From Certhia americana (taxonomy: Eukaryota; Chordata; Aves; Passeriformes; Certhiidae): 64,000 nucleotides of DNA. Positions within the stretch are counted from its first letter, which is position 1; each line of letters opens with the position of its first letter. The translations under genes were made by a program, and so were the position numbers. The notes beneath the pieces were generated by a model, which had not been told where the DNA came from, did no database searches, and saw only the letters and a program-made list of their open reading frames with translations. Location: positions 22,354,370 to 22,418,369 of the forward strand of contig CM031864.1 of assembly GCA_018697195.1 (NCBI GenBank), in the 5' to 3' direction. Below, piece by piece: positions 50,701-62,800 of the stretch.

Positions 50701-53485
50701 GTGTGTGAATGCTGATAAACTTGCAATACCCACTGCATTCTTTCAAAAACAAAGCAGTAACTTTGACATTTTCTGAGATATTTAAATAATATCTGCATTT
50801 TTCTTTTGCTTAACCGCATGATTGAATAAAATAGCATGAGAACTATTGATTATATTGGTTTTCAAAGAGCAAATTGTTTCATGATTTATTAATTTATCAT
50901 AGATTTCTTGTCTGATATAATAGTAATCGGTTGATAATTTTTTAAACCTTAATATTATGCTAAGAAAATAATGGTGTGTTGTAGCTGTGTTGTATAGTAC
51001 AAGGATGGCCTATGGTACTGATTATGGAGCCTGTGCCCGGCTGTTTCTGTTGACTAGGCAGTGTAAGAGAAAAAATGGGATTAAAACGAACTAAGAAAAG
51101 GATGTAGTGTAATTAAGGATGGGATATTTGTTTGGAACAGCAGAGGGAAATGGGCAGAATATGTGATCATAAACTTCTTGGCCTGTAAATAAATAGCTGC
51201 CATTAACATCACAGGTGAGTTGCAGTTGTCACTAACTGCGAGCTTGTGTGATGTCTTTGCAGCTCAGGCCAGGTCTCATTGAACTGTCAGTTTGGGCCTT
51301 AGAAGTTTTAAACTGAAAAAAGCAGGGATATGAAGGAAAAGAAATACTTGAGATAATAATTGGGAAAAGGTAGTGCAGAGTCTGGGATAGGTGTTCTCTG
51401 GAAGGGAGCCAGGCAAACATCATATGCCCTGTGACCAAGTTGCCTTCTCTGGACCTGCCTATCTTTCTGGAAATTAGATAAAACTTACTGTTTGCAGTTG
51501 CAGTTCTTAGTATTGCAGCACTTATTTCATGTTCATTAAATTATTTGAAGTCTTAATATAAGTGTAAATTCAAATCACAAAGAGATAGGCATTTCTTCAT
51601 GATTAATTAGATGTGCATTGTGCTATTGAAAATCTGTCCAAAATGGAAATAATACTGAAAACAGGCAATCCTGTGTCAACTGGTCCTATTGCAGAATTAT
51701 AAAAGCTAGCACATTGCAACAATGGAAGAGAAGGTTCAGAAGTTACCTACACATTGGAAACGTGGGTGTATTGTTGTCTTCTAGCAGAAATCCAGCTGGA
51801 TGAGTTGAGTTGTCCCATTGATTTAGGTGAGCAGTTTAAATGAGCTGGATATTATTAACTCCAGCTGCAGTGGCTCTTTGCAGTAGTAGTGGTCTATATT
51901 TGAATGTTGTAATTTGATCACGTTTGTGAGCTTGAATGCAGAACAAGTTGATCACGTATATTTTTGACCTGATTCTGGATGATATTTTTGGATATTTTTG
52001 AAGTTCTGTAAGGCATTCTTTAAATGAATTCTCGAAATGAATCTATTACTTGCTGACTTAATTTACAGACATTTCTTCTTTTTGTTACATTTGGGAAGGA
52101 TGACATTAATTTGAATGCATATAATTTGCAGGACAATTTTCTGTAGATTGCAAATATAATTTAGAGGGTTTCTCAGTAATCTTTACAGAAGAAAGTATTT
52201 CTACTCCTATTACTATGACTTCTTTTGGGTTAGACTAAAAGAAAGGGAAGAGAATGTTATTTTCAGAGCGACAGAAATTGCCTTGCACGTAGTGTTTGGT
52301 AGCTTCAAAGTGGCTGAAACAAGATTCATCCTTGCAGGATGGTTTAACATGGATACCTCTAACAGCCAGTGTTGCTTGGTACCCTTTGGAATAGCCTTCG
52401 GGAGGCTGTTAGAGCAGAATGGAAACTAATCTGTGCTCTCAGCCCCTGTCAGAGCTGAGCTATAATGTGGAAACCTTGGAGTGTTGCTGCTTGTGTGCTA
52501 CCTTTCTTTCTGGTGGATAAATAGGATGCTGCAGCAGCTTGTAAGAGTCAAACGTGTAACAGCTAAACTTTGCAGGAAAAAGCCAGTGACAAAAAAGATG
52601 GCATAATGTAAGAGAATAAGTGAAAGAGAAAGAAGATTGTGTCCTGTGAGCATTTAGGGTGGGTTTTTCCACATGGTTTTCAATATGTTTGTGTCTATTG
52701 ATTGGAGATTTAAAAATCAAATTATATTTTAACTGGTATTCCAAATGTCCAAATTCTTAGTAAAGAATAATACTTCCAGATGTGGAAAACCCGTTCTGGA
52801 CTAGATGATGCAGCACACTGAGAAAAGGCTGAGTGCAGCAATGTCAATTTTTTACCCAAGATTTGAAAATCCTTTTTTTTGATATGTGGATGCATCCAAA
52901 TAAACTTTCAGATTCCTGCCTTTTCTGCTTTCCAAAAGTATTAGTTCTGTAAAACTGAACTGAAGGAGTGTTTGTGTAAAGATTAAGAACAGTAGTAGTA
53001 GTAGTAATAATAGTAATAATAATAATAAAAATTCTACCTTACTTAGTTCCTTTAATTTCAGGAGTCAAAGCCTTTCATAATCACAATTTCATCATAATCA
53101 CTGATTAAATGTGAAATGGCCAGAGAGCCTGAAATAAAGCTTTGATTGCCAACTATCCAAAATGTAGGCAGCATAAAATGTAGTATATTATTGGAGAGGC
53201 ATGGGAAAATCTCCATGCTTCTAACTGTTGATTTCCTATCTTTTCTTCAGAACAATTACATCAGTGCCTTTATAAGTAATTTTTTTCTTTTGTGGCATTC
53301 CCATGGCTGTTATCCACATTGCATGTAAAATGAGTGAAACCTGGAATCTCTCAGGATTAGTCGCTCTCTTTATTCTTTGCTCCATATTGAAAATCGTTCC
53401 TGCCAGCTGGTGCTCTCCAAGCTGCCTGGAAGAACTTTGGCATAGTTTTCCTAACCTTTCAAACAGTAAAAGCAAAACCCTTCTT

Positions 53486-53490
<5 letters not shown>
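47736..53490. other. Intergenic DNA, no gene recognised
   Basis: Several overlapping frames of up to 137 codons on the minus strand near 47845-48305 follow the CR1 scrap in somewhat GC-richer DNA, but none shows a domain. The remainder to 53490 is AT-rich and has no frame longer than about 100 codons. The stretch at about 50340-50530 looks non-repetitive and could be a conserved element, which one sequence cannot establish. Confidence 0.55.
52991..53029. repeat. Trinucleotide microsatellite (AGT)n/(AAT)n
   Basis: An imperfect compound run of AGT units passing into AAT units. It lies in non-coding DNA. Confidence 0.9.

Positions 53491-53491
<1 letters not shown>

Positions 53492-53526
<35 letters not shown>
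53492..53526. repeat. A35 homopolymer
   Basis: Thirty-five uninterrupted A residues. No poly(A) signal or gene-like sequence precedes it on the plus strand, and no flanking target-site duplication was noticed, so a processed-transcript tail is not supported. The run abuts a CpG-containing unique block on its right. Confidence 0.93.
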
Positions 53527-53528
<2 letters not shown>

Positions 53529-53529
53529 A

Positions 53530-53830
53530 AAGCCAGAGGACTTTGGCCCCGAGCCATTAAGGATGCAGGCGACTGCGCTGCGGGCTGCCAGCGTATTCCA
53601 CAAACCCTGCAAAGTTCTCCTCGGGGTCCCTGGAGTGGCCGAGGCACTTTGCTTGTACTTAACATATATCAACTGTCACCCGACGGCAGTCGGTGCTGCT
53701 CTGAACACAATGGAACATCCAGATGGTCTAAACAAAGCCAACAAATGTTCACTGCTATTAAAAGCTGTTTACATCAACTTCCAGTATTTCATGTGCTGAA
53801 GTTTATATTGTGTCACTACTGGGGTGCTTA
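53530..53830. promoter_or_regulatory. CpG-containing unique block, possible regulatory element
   Basis: About ten CpGs occur in the first 165 bases, unlike the surrounding desert. AT-richer sequence follows, with TAAACAAAG (SOX/TCF-like, about 53730-53738) and TGTTTACA (FOX-type, 53766-53773). A 78-codon plus-strand frame (53563-53799) spans it but has no recognisable feature. Retained CpGs and dense motifs are typical of conserved non-coding elements, but conservation was not tested. Confidence 0.35.
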
Positions 53831-56800
53831 GCCCCATCCTCAGTTCAGAGCAGGGATTTCTAAACTATTGTTGCTTATGTGTTAAAATAACATTCTGAAT
53901 ATGTCTTAAATACACGCCACTGAATTTTTTTTCCCTTTTAAATAGGAAATTGGTCATTGTATGCTAATCACGTGCTTTCAAATATTGTAATTGATTGTCC
54001 CATCTAATTTCCCCTTGCTTTTCCCCCAGTAGCCTCCTTCCATGCCTGCCCCTGCACATGCATGTCCCACCCGTGCTGTGCCTGTCGGGCTGTGTCACTG
54101 CCTCAGCACAGGGTGCCCCCACTGCTCCCTGGCCAGCTGATGGAGGTGCTGGTGCATGGTGTGGTTTGCTTTCCTCCCTGAAATATCTCCTGCTGTCCTA
54201 TTAGTGATTAACACGTGGAGGTGACAAATGGACATTTTACACCTCCTTCCTCTGACCCTTGTTCCTGGTGTCCGCTTTACTGAAGGTCCACATCCCTTGC
54301 CTTCTACTTGCTGAAATAAATTAATTGGTGGGGCACAAGCTTAGCTCAGTCTATTGTTTTTCATGAGGCTGCAATGAAATTCTTAGGGAGACTGTGAGTA
54401 AGGAAATCATTCCAAAACAGGACTGTATTTTGCGACTGTGGTTTCTGATTAATCATATACTGAAAGAAATGACCAAAAAGTGCTTAAAGCACTAAAAATA
54501 TCCCTTAATTTGAATCCCTTAAAAGTGACTTAAAGAATTGAGAGATAAATTTTTTTTTTTAAATATATGAGTGAAAGATCACTTGCAAGTTGTTATCCAT
54601 CTATGGAGTATTTTTTTGCAAAATAAAAAACAACTGTTTTTTCAATTAATTTTAAAATGAAACCTGACTAGTCTTCCCTCTTCCCTACAAGTACCAGATT
54701 AGGGTAATAGAGAAGAATAAATTAAATCCCTAGCCTTTCCAGGTAAGAACTTTTTTTTTTTTTTTGGTTTGCACCCTGTACATCTAACTATTACTGGTTG
54801 CTAAATAATAAAAGAAGGAACCTGAAAAACATTTTTAGATCACAAGAATCTAATATTGGCATGCACTACTTCTTTATAATATCTGTGATGTTTATCCCAT
54901 ATATCATTCACCTGCATGTTAGTTGTGGCACTAACTTTCACAAAATGGACAAAAACATGCTTATTTCTTCTGAGATAGAATTCCCATCACACCTTATTTT
55001 TTTTAAAAAAATAGATTTCTGCAGCACCATAACAGGGCTACTGCAAACATGTTCTGAAGGTCTATATGGGATATGCTAGCAATATTCTTTCCAAGCTGTA
55101 TATAGTTTGGAGAAGATTTTTGAACATTTAAATGTGTGAATGAGTGATTGAAACTGAATATTGCTTGGTGTTTTAAAAATCTTACAAAACAGAGGTACTT
55201 CTATGTAACATTTACAGAACTGTTTTCCTTTCTGACAACAGCATGTGACCATAGTGTAAGTAAAAATATTAAATTTTACTATCTGTTTTGACTATTAGTA
55301 GCAAAGAGGATATGGCAAATAGTGCATTTTCCTGGTGTGTTCTAGCTGATACAAGACTAATTCCTGTTCTCAGAAGCTTTGAGCGTGAGATTCCCAGATT
55401 CAAATTTGATTTGCAAAACATTAAAAAGTTAGTTCCATTTCATTCTGAGCTTTATTAGATATTTAACTTTTGGCTATTTATTTGAAAATCTTGTTTGTAG
55501 GATTTTTCCCCACACTCTTCAAAATGTTGCAGAAGGAACTCCCCTGTTTTTCATGTTCCTCTCATTATCCTTTTGTTGCATAGCTAGATCTCCTTTCCAT
55601 ACTCTGTTGTACAAAGAACAAATCCTTGTCTTGGCCAACATCCTTAGGATTAAAGTTACTGCTGTTACTGAATTTCCTTTAAGTTCCACAATGCTCATGT
55701 TGTTTTCAGAGATGAGGTGACTCCTTACAGACATCATTATCTGGAATGCAAAGGAAGGGGTCTGATACATCTCTCCATCATGGAAGGTCTGGGATTCACC
55801 TTATTGTCCTGAGTGATTTTGGTCATTTTCCTGTCCTGGTAGGTAAAAGCACTCTCTGCACAGAGCTCCTGGCAGTACAGTGAGGTTTGTGTGCAGGACA
55901 CATGCTCTGGAAACACCAGGGTAAAGGTTTTGCATAATGAGGTTGCACAGTGTTCAATTCTTATGGGGTCAGTGCATCAGAAATGTGAAATATATAGAAG
56001 AAGTAGGATTAAGTCCTGGTGGAACTGAAGGCATAGAATTTGAGATTTCTTTTCTGTTAATCAAGTTAGTTCCTATGTTATGTTGGAACATGACAATAAA
56101 AGAACTGAATATTATTCTGCATTACAAAATGATTAATCTCTGATGTTTCCATCCCAGGGAGTTTATTGCCAAAACTGTAGGAAGTGGATGCATAAGGAAA
56201 TGTTTTACAATAAAGATGACATCATTAATCTTCAGTATTTCTCTAAGCAAGACCTTTCCTGACCATGCAGAATGATAGAGAAAGAAATATTTAACTTTAT
56301 ATAAGGGAACCCTGAGAGTTATTAGGACAGAAAACTCTTCCAAAGCCATGGTTTTCATGTTTGACAGGGGTCAAGCTTTGTGCCCGGTGTAGATGAGCCT
56401 TTTGGAGCCAGATTGTCAATCCAAATGCAAGCTGCTCAGTTTCCTGTTTATGCCTGTGCAGAGTTACACATCCTGACTCGCTTGCCTTCAGCTGCAGGTT
56501 TTTCCGCACTCCCTAGGAGATTTCTTCCTTAAAATGGTTTGTTATTTATCATTTAAGTAAGCCATTGGAATTTTGTTAATTCCTGTTTTATTTAACACAT
56601 GCAAGACGGTATCATTAGCTAAAGGAAGATAATGTTAAGGTAGTAAGAGTTACTGATACTACTAATTAAATGACCTTTGCAAAACAAAACCTGATCAACC
56701 TATGCCTGAATGTAGAGAACTGATGCCAAGTTTACTGCTTCACAGAGGCCTGGCCTATTGTATATCTGACCTGAGGTTATCAGCAATTGAAACCTGGTCT

Positions 56801-59800
56801 AGTAATTTAAAAATAAGCTTTTTGTATATTACACATTTTCATTTTTCCATCTGTCATAAGATTAAACATGTTTCAGCATAAAGGGACATTCCTAGAAGAG
56901 CAGTTTGCTTGTTATGTTTATGAAGCTTCTCCATTAACAGAGACTGTAAGAATTTTTTTATTGTTCAGCAGTATAGCTCCTAAATAGTCATCTTTCTTTT
57001 TTTTTTTTTTTTAATTCCTCCATCCAATAAAGTGGACGGAAAACCAAAGAGATCTGAGAGTTCATGGTGCTTTGTCCTTTCCCTTTAAATTGGAGCACGA
57101 CAAGAAAAAATTTTGATCATAGTGAGGTTAGGGCTGTCAGAGTTGTCCTGCATTGCCTAAGTCATGCTTTTCTTTAAAGGTAAAGTTTTACTAAATTTAA
57201 TGAGCTTTCTTAATAGGTACCAAAGAGCTTTTGTTAATGGCCTGTATGCCTGGCTTAAAAGCTAAAGAAGGGTAGTTACTGAGGAAGGAGATTGCTAATT
57301 AGGCCTTACTTCCACGCAAATGTGGATGCTATTTGATAAAATGATTGACAATGAACTACATATTCCTCCCTCCACCTCTTTTGTTGCTTTACTGGAGCTA
57401 GAAATTAGATCTTTAACACTGATTGACATAAAAGGACCATATTGAAGTTGGAAGGGGTTCTATTAGTTTAACAGTGGACTTTGCCATAAAATAATTAATA
57501 TATGGCATGAACAGAGTGAGTGTGTAATAAAAAGTCATAGTACATTGAACCAGCATAATTGCAAGTAGAAAGAGAGCATTTTGCAGCTTTTCTGAAAATT
57601 TGACAGAATTAAGAGGAGCCATATTTTCACTGTACTCAGGAGGAGCAGAATTGTACATAATCTTCAGCTGGAGCCAGTTGGCCTAATTTCAAAGTTAATG
57701 GTCTTTTTGGCCTTTACACTATCAAATAATATAACCTGTGACATACTGATAAAGACTGGCAAAAATGGCAGCTATAATGAAAATGAAGAATTTCTTCCTT
57801 TGATCACTTTCTTTTAGTTTGTGCAAAACTCTATTAAAATTGGTAGGGCTATTTATGCTAATTAATATGGTTTCTGTTGGTATGGTATCTAAGAACTTCC
57901 CAAAGATTAATGGGTTTTAATTCAGTGATGACACTATGAGGCACAAAAATCTTATTTTTCCCATTTTAGGAGACTGAAACTAAGCAACTTTATGCATTGA
58001 TTTGTGTAACTTAGTGTAAGACTCTTTGAGACATCTTAATTCCTTGGAGTTTCCACTCCCTGCTCTGAGGTGGGCTCAGCCACTCCTCCTAGAAACTGAA
58101 GTACCAAAGATTCACACCTGAAATCTTTGTTCTGTACTTTGTGCCCATTCAAAACTCCCCCTCGCCCCACAAAAAGGAAACCCAAGGCAAACAAAAAATC
58201 CTATACAAACTGTCCCAACCCACAAGCCAGCTTTGGAAAAGTCATTACACAAAAAAACTTTCACATGCACAACTAAATGAATTCCTTTTCTCCCAAAGCT
58301 TGATTATATTTAATGATAGAGCTGAGGTTTAGAAATTTGATTTTAATAGATGTTAAACTAATCATTAAATGCAATCAGGTTTGTTTCCTATGTTGTTTGA
58401 AGTCAAAAGGGTGGTCAGAGGCTCTTTCCAGACATTCCCTGTTGTCTTGATGAATTTTCTTAAATAACAGCTGATGAGAATATTTATACCTTCAGTAATG
58501 TCAGTATTGTTTGACTATCTCTTTCTATTTTTATCATCATTTATTGTTTGCTTCTTACATTATAGATGTACCTGATGTAAATTGCAGAAAATAGCATTTT
58601 AAACGCTTTTCCTCAATTGTCTTCTAAGTACCTGTAAAACCATGAAAATACCCTGCAGTACCCAAGTTAGCTTTAGAAGGGTAAAGCAGCAATTCCCTTG
58701 GTGACCATGTTCACATTGTGAGATGCATCAGCACACATGTTTTGTCTATCAAGCCAAAAGAATATCCCATTTAGGGCTTTCCCCCATGGTAATCAAGGCT
58801 GAAGACAGCAAAACAGCATTCCCTTCAGAGGATGCAGCAACAACATGAACTCAACCTTTGTTAAAGACTAAGCCCTGCTACCAGTTCCTTTTGCAATATA
58901 TTGTAGTGTGACTTAAGTTTCCTACAGTGAAGGCAGCCAAAGTAAAAAATACAAGACTGCAGAATAATGTAAGAGAAATGTGCTGCTCTGCAAAAAGCTC
59001 CTGAGTTTCAGACTTGCTGCCGGTCAAAGCTGGCCTATTGACCCCTGTCCACTCTAGCTGAGTAAACCTGCAGGTCTTTGCTAAGGTACGTTTGCAGCAG
59101 GAAAAGTCTTGGGCTCTAATTAAATGCAGAAGGCATGCAAATAGGCTTTCCAGATGTTTTAGTTAATCGAATTAATATAAATCTGAGCCTAATGCCTTCC
59201 TTTATTTTGGAAGTGAAAGCAGTGTTGTGAAATACTTGAATCTTTGAAAATGGTATTAAAACATGGTATTTGTTTTTCTGTTTTGCTTTGCACTAATTTT
59301 TTTTTTCTTTTGCTTACAACAAAATTAATTTTTGCCTACAAGAAGCATTTTGGCTGCCTCTTTCTGGAAAAAAATATTGGCTGGCATAAACGCAAACAGC
59401 CTGTGGATTTGGCAAGGTGATAAACACAAAAATTTCTCTTCTATTTGCAGCAGAATATTGCATTATGAGAAACATGAATAGTAATCTCACTTTTATGCAC
59501 CTCGGGCTGACTTGCTGGAGACCATGCAATTTTACTTTAAAAACCAACCAAATAAAACTAAGGCAAACAAAACAGGTATATTCACAGCTTTGTTTTAAGA
59601 TGTCATAGGCATATTTTTACTAAGGACACAGTTTTGACAGCCTCTTTGTAGAATTCGCATCTGCTCTGATCATTTGATAAAGGCTAATTTTTCCGTGTTG
59701 CTTTGCTTTTGTTTAGTTTATTTTTTTTTTCTTCAGAATTCTTAACCTTTTCATACTTTTAGTGTATTTTTAAATTATTGCAAAAATTCCCCTTCCTTCT

Positions 59801-62800
59801 CCTGTGGCTGAGCAGGAAGCCAGCAGGATACCAATACTGCTTACTCACGGAAATTAAAAACAAAACAATAGGTAAGAAAAATAAAGAAATAGAACAAACA
59901 AGAGACACTGTCTTTTCTGTTAAAGCTTAATGTGTTGTGCACTGGGTATTCAATATACTGGAGCTTAAAGTATTGAAACTTCCTCAGGAGAATTTCTGCA
60001 GAATTTGGCTCTTATTTATTTCAGTGTCTGCAGCTGAAACATGGAACTGAAAAGTTTCATAGCTGAAACTGGTCTGTCTGTGTGTCCAAACTCCAGGGAG
60101 GAAAACCAGCAATGGTAGCCTTGCAGTCCAGAGTCCAAGTTAAGGGGTGATAGTTTTTGGAGAAGCATTCTGTTTATTAGTTTATTTTTGTCATAGCTCT
60201 GCAGCCACCGGTGTTTATGGGGCTCCCTAGGCAGGCACAGGTGATGCCAGGCAGTCTGGACGTGTGTGTTCCTCCTACCCTCAGTGTGTGAGGTGTCTCT
60301 TGTCAAGTCTTTCCTGAGGTGTCTGGACTCCTTTTCCCAAGCAGAACTGCAGTGTGTGCCAGGAGAGCACTGTCCTTTGACTGAACCAGCCCAGACAAGG
60401 GCACAAACATATCTCCTGCTTGTGCAGTTAAAGATTACCTTAGGGAGAAAGAAGAGGGGAAAGTATGCTTCCATCTTCTTTTCCCTTTCTTCCTGTGATC
60501 TGGTGATGTGATCAAGTTGCCTATTGCCCCTTGAGTCAAAACACATCTCATTAGGGTGGCTATTTGAACCCTCTTCTAATGCAATTGCTTAATTTCATTT
60601 ATGTAACTGTAACTCACCTCTCCTTCAAAAACACTGATTCCTAATTCTCAGTCTCATGATTTTCTCCAAGGTTGCCTATCTTTTGTTCTCTTAAATTTTC
60701 ATTTGTATCCAATTCAACATCTTCTCTCTAGATTTTGGGATAAATAGACTTCTCCATTTGCCACTAACGTGTGTGAACAGCTCATAACATTAGTGAACTC
60801 CATTGATTTTTCATAAAGTTTAATAAACTGATACATTGCATAATTTGTTATAAATTTCTGTGGTAATCTGAACAAGTGGGGAGAGCTGGCACCAATACAC
60901 ATTGAATTACATGGAGGATAATTCCTGCATAAATACGTGTTGAATTACGTGGAGGATGACAGGGACTTGAAACTTTTTTGTTAATAATTTTGAATATTGT
61001 GTTTCAGATAATAAGATTCATAACATTGCATGGCTCTCCTGTTTATGTTTTGTATTTGTTTACAGGTGATTTGCTCATAACTATTTTAGTAGGAAAGGGA
61101 TCTTGGAAAAATACTGTAATTGCTTCCCAAAAAGAAAACCTCAGATTTACACGTGAGCCCACTGAAACAGTTGACTAAGATTGCATGGATCCATTCAAAT
61201 CAGAGAAGTTTCCAGTTGTGCTACAATTTTTAATCAAGTCCAGGCAGAACTGTCTGATAAGTTCCCTGAGCTGGTTGCAGTATGAGTTAGGTCATGTTTG
61301 AAAACTGCCTGGACAAAATGCAGAGCCAGTGATACATCAGTTACAGATGTCTTTTGGGCTTACAATACAGGAAACACCCATGCAGAAAACCTCAGTAGCT
61401 TCTCCAGGAGCTGGGAGATTGCCCCCAGGCCCCATCCCCTTCTCTGTGCTGTCTGGGCCTTTGACTGCAGTGTGGGAAGCCTTGCATGGCCCATTGCTGC
61501 TGCTGAGCTCATGGCTGCAGGCCAGAGCCACAATCTGACCACTGGCCACGTCAGTCTAGTGTGTCATCCCCCAGGACATGAATCTTTCATGAGCAGCAAA
61601 AGCTTTTTATGGCTTAACTTTGTTCCTTGAGTGTGCAGGCTGCAGAGGAACAGGATGTTTATTGTATGTACAGTGGCCATTCCCACTAGAGGGGCTGCCT
61701 CTAGGGTGGGCACAGCTCCTTTGCAGGAAGCACCTCCTGTACCTTGGCACAGTGGTGTAAATGTCTGGGTCCTGAGGACCTGTACTATGTGCTGTGTTCC
61801 TCCCAAAAACACTAAGAATAGAATTTGTTACAAATAAGACACCGTGTTCAAGGTAGTCCTCAGGTCAGCGTTATCAGATGAGGTCTTACAGAGTATGATA
61901 AAATTCTTATCACTAGCTGATGTTTTTGTGTCATATGTGCCATATAGACGGCTTCATGAAAAGGTGTAGAATTTCTTTAAAATTAAAAATCGCAAAATAT
62001 AGTTTGTTAAGACATTAGTAAGTTTTGGCCCCAGGTTTTGTGGTATGGTGCAAGTATCCTTTTAAGATAACCAAGAATGCCAACTTTCATATGGATCTAA
62101 CACACTGAAAAATGAGCCTTGTGCTGCCTTGCTAGCTGGCCAGTATAAGAGCAGAGAATTCACTGAATGAATCCAAAACCCTCTGGAAAGCATTTTTTGT
62201 AGCTCCAAAAAAGTCCTTTAGTTAGCTCAATGTTTGCTATTGATGCCAAAGATGCCTGAATATTCCTTAAGGTACAGAAATGCTCCAGAAGGTCACTATA
62301 AGAACTGTGCATTTTCTGGTATGGCACACAGTTTTTAAAGGTTCCTCTCTATTACCATCTTCATTGCTGCCCTACAGATGAAAAACCAGGCAATTTCCTC
62401 TTTGCTTTATGTGCTGCCTCAGTGCAACAGCTGTGTTCCAGTGTGATGCAGTCAAAGTGTCAAGTATGAACCCAAAACTGGGGGGAGGATTTTGCAGGAG
62501 CTATAAATTCCCTCTTTTCCAGAGGTTATTTCTGCACTCACCCTTGATGTGCAGAACTTATTTCTGTGCTTGGGTTAATGTTAGGTTTTCTTTATAGGTC
62601 ATCTTTTATTCTAAAACTAAATAGAAATTCTTCTATTTGTCTACTAAATTTGTGGGTTCTGTGTCCTGTACAATATGTTTAATGAAGGGAGATATTCTTT
62701 TTTGAATTATAGTTCTTCAAGTGAATTGGTTATTTTCTCTATAACCTTTCCTGTCAGTGTCTTCAGAAAGGCAGTCCAGCAATCACTTAGGTGTTTATAT

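Noticed and set aside
53492..53526. A35 run as the tail of a processed pseudogene
   Set aside because: Plus-strand sequence to its left contains no recognisable gene fragment or AATAAA close to the run.
60016..60546. A 176-codon minus-strand open frame
   Set aside because: No domain, signal peptide or membrane segment is recognisable, and the composition looks like translated non-coding DNA.
61683..61700. Second CTCF-like site (CCACTAGAGGGGCTG)
   Set aside because: The first eleven bases fit, but the required C after the GG is replaced and the downstream half does not match.
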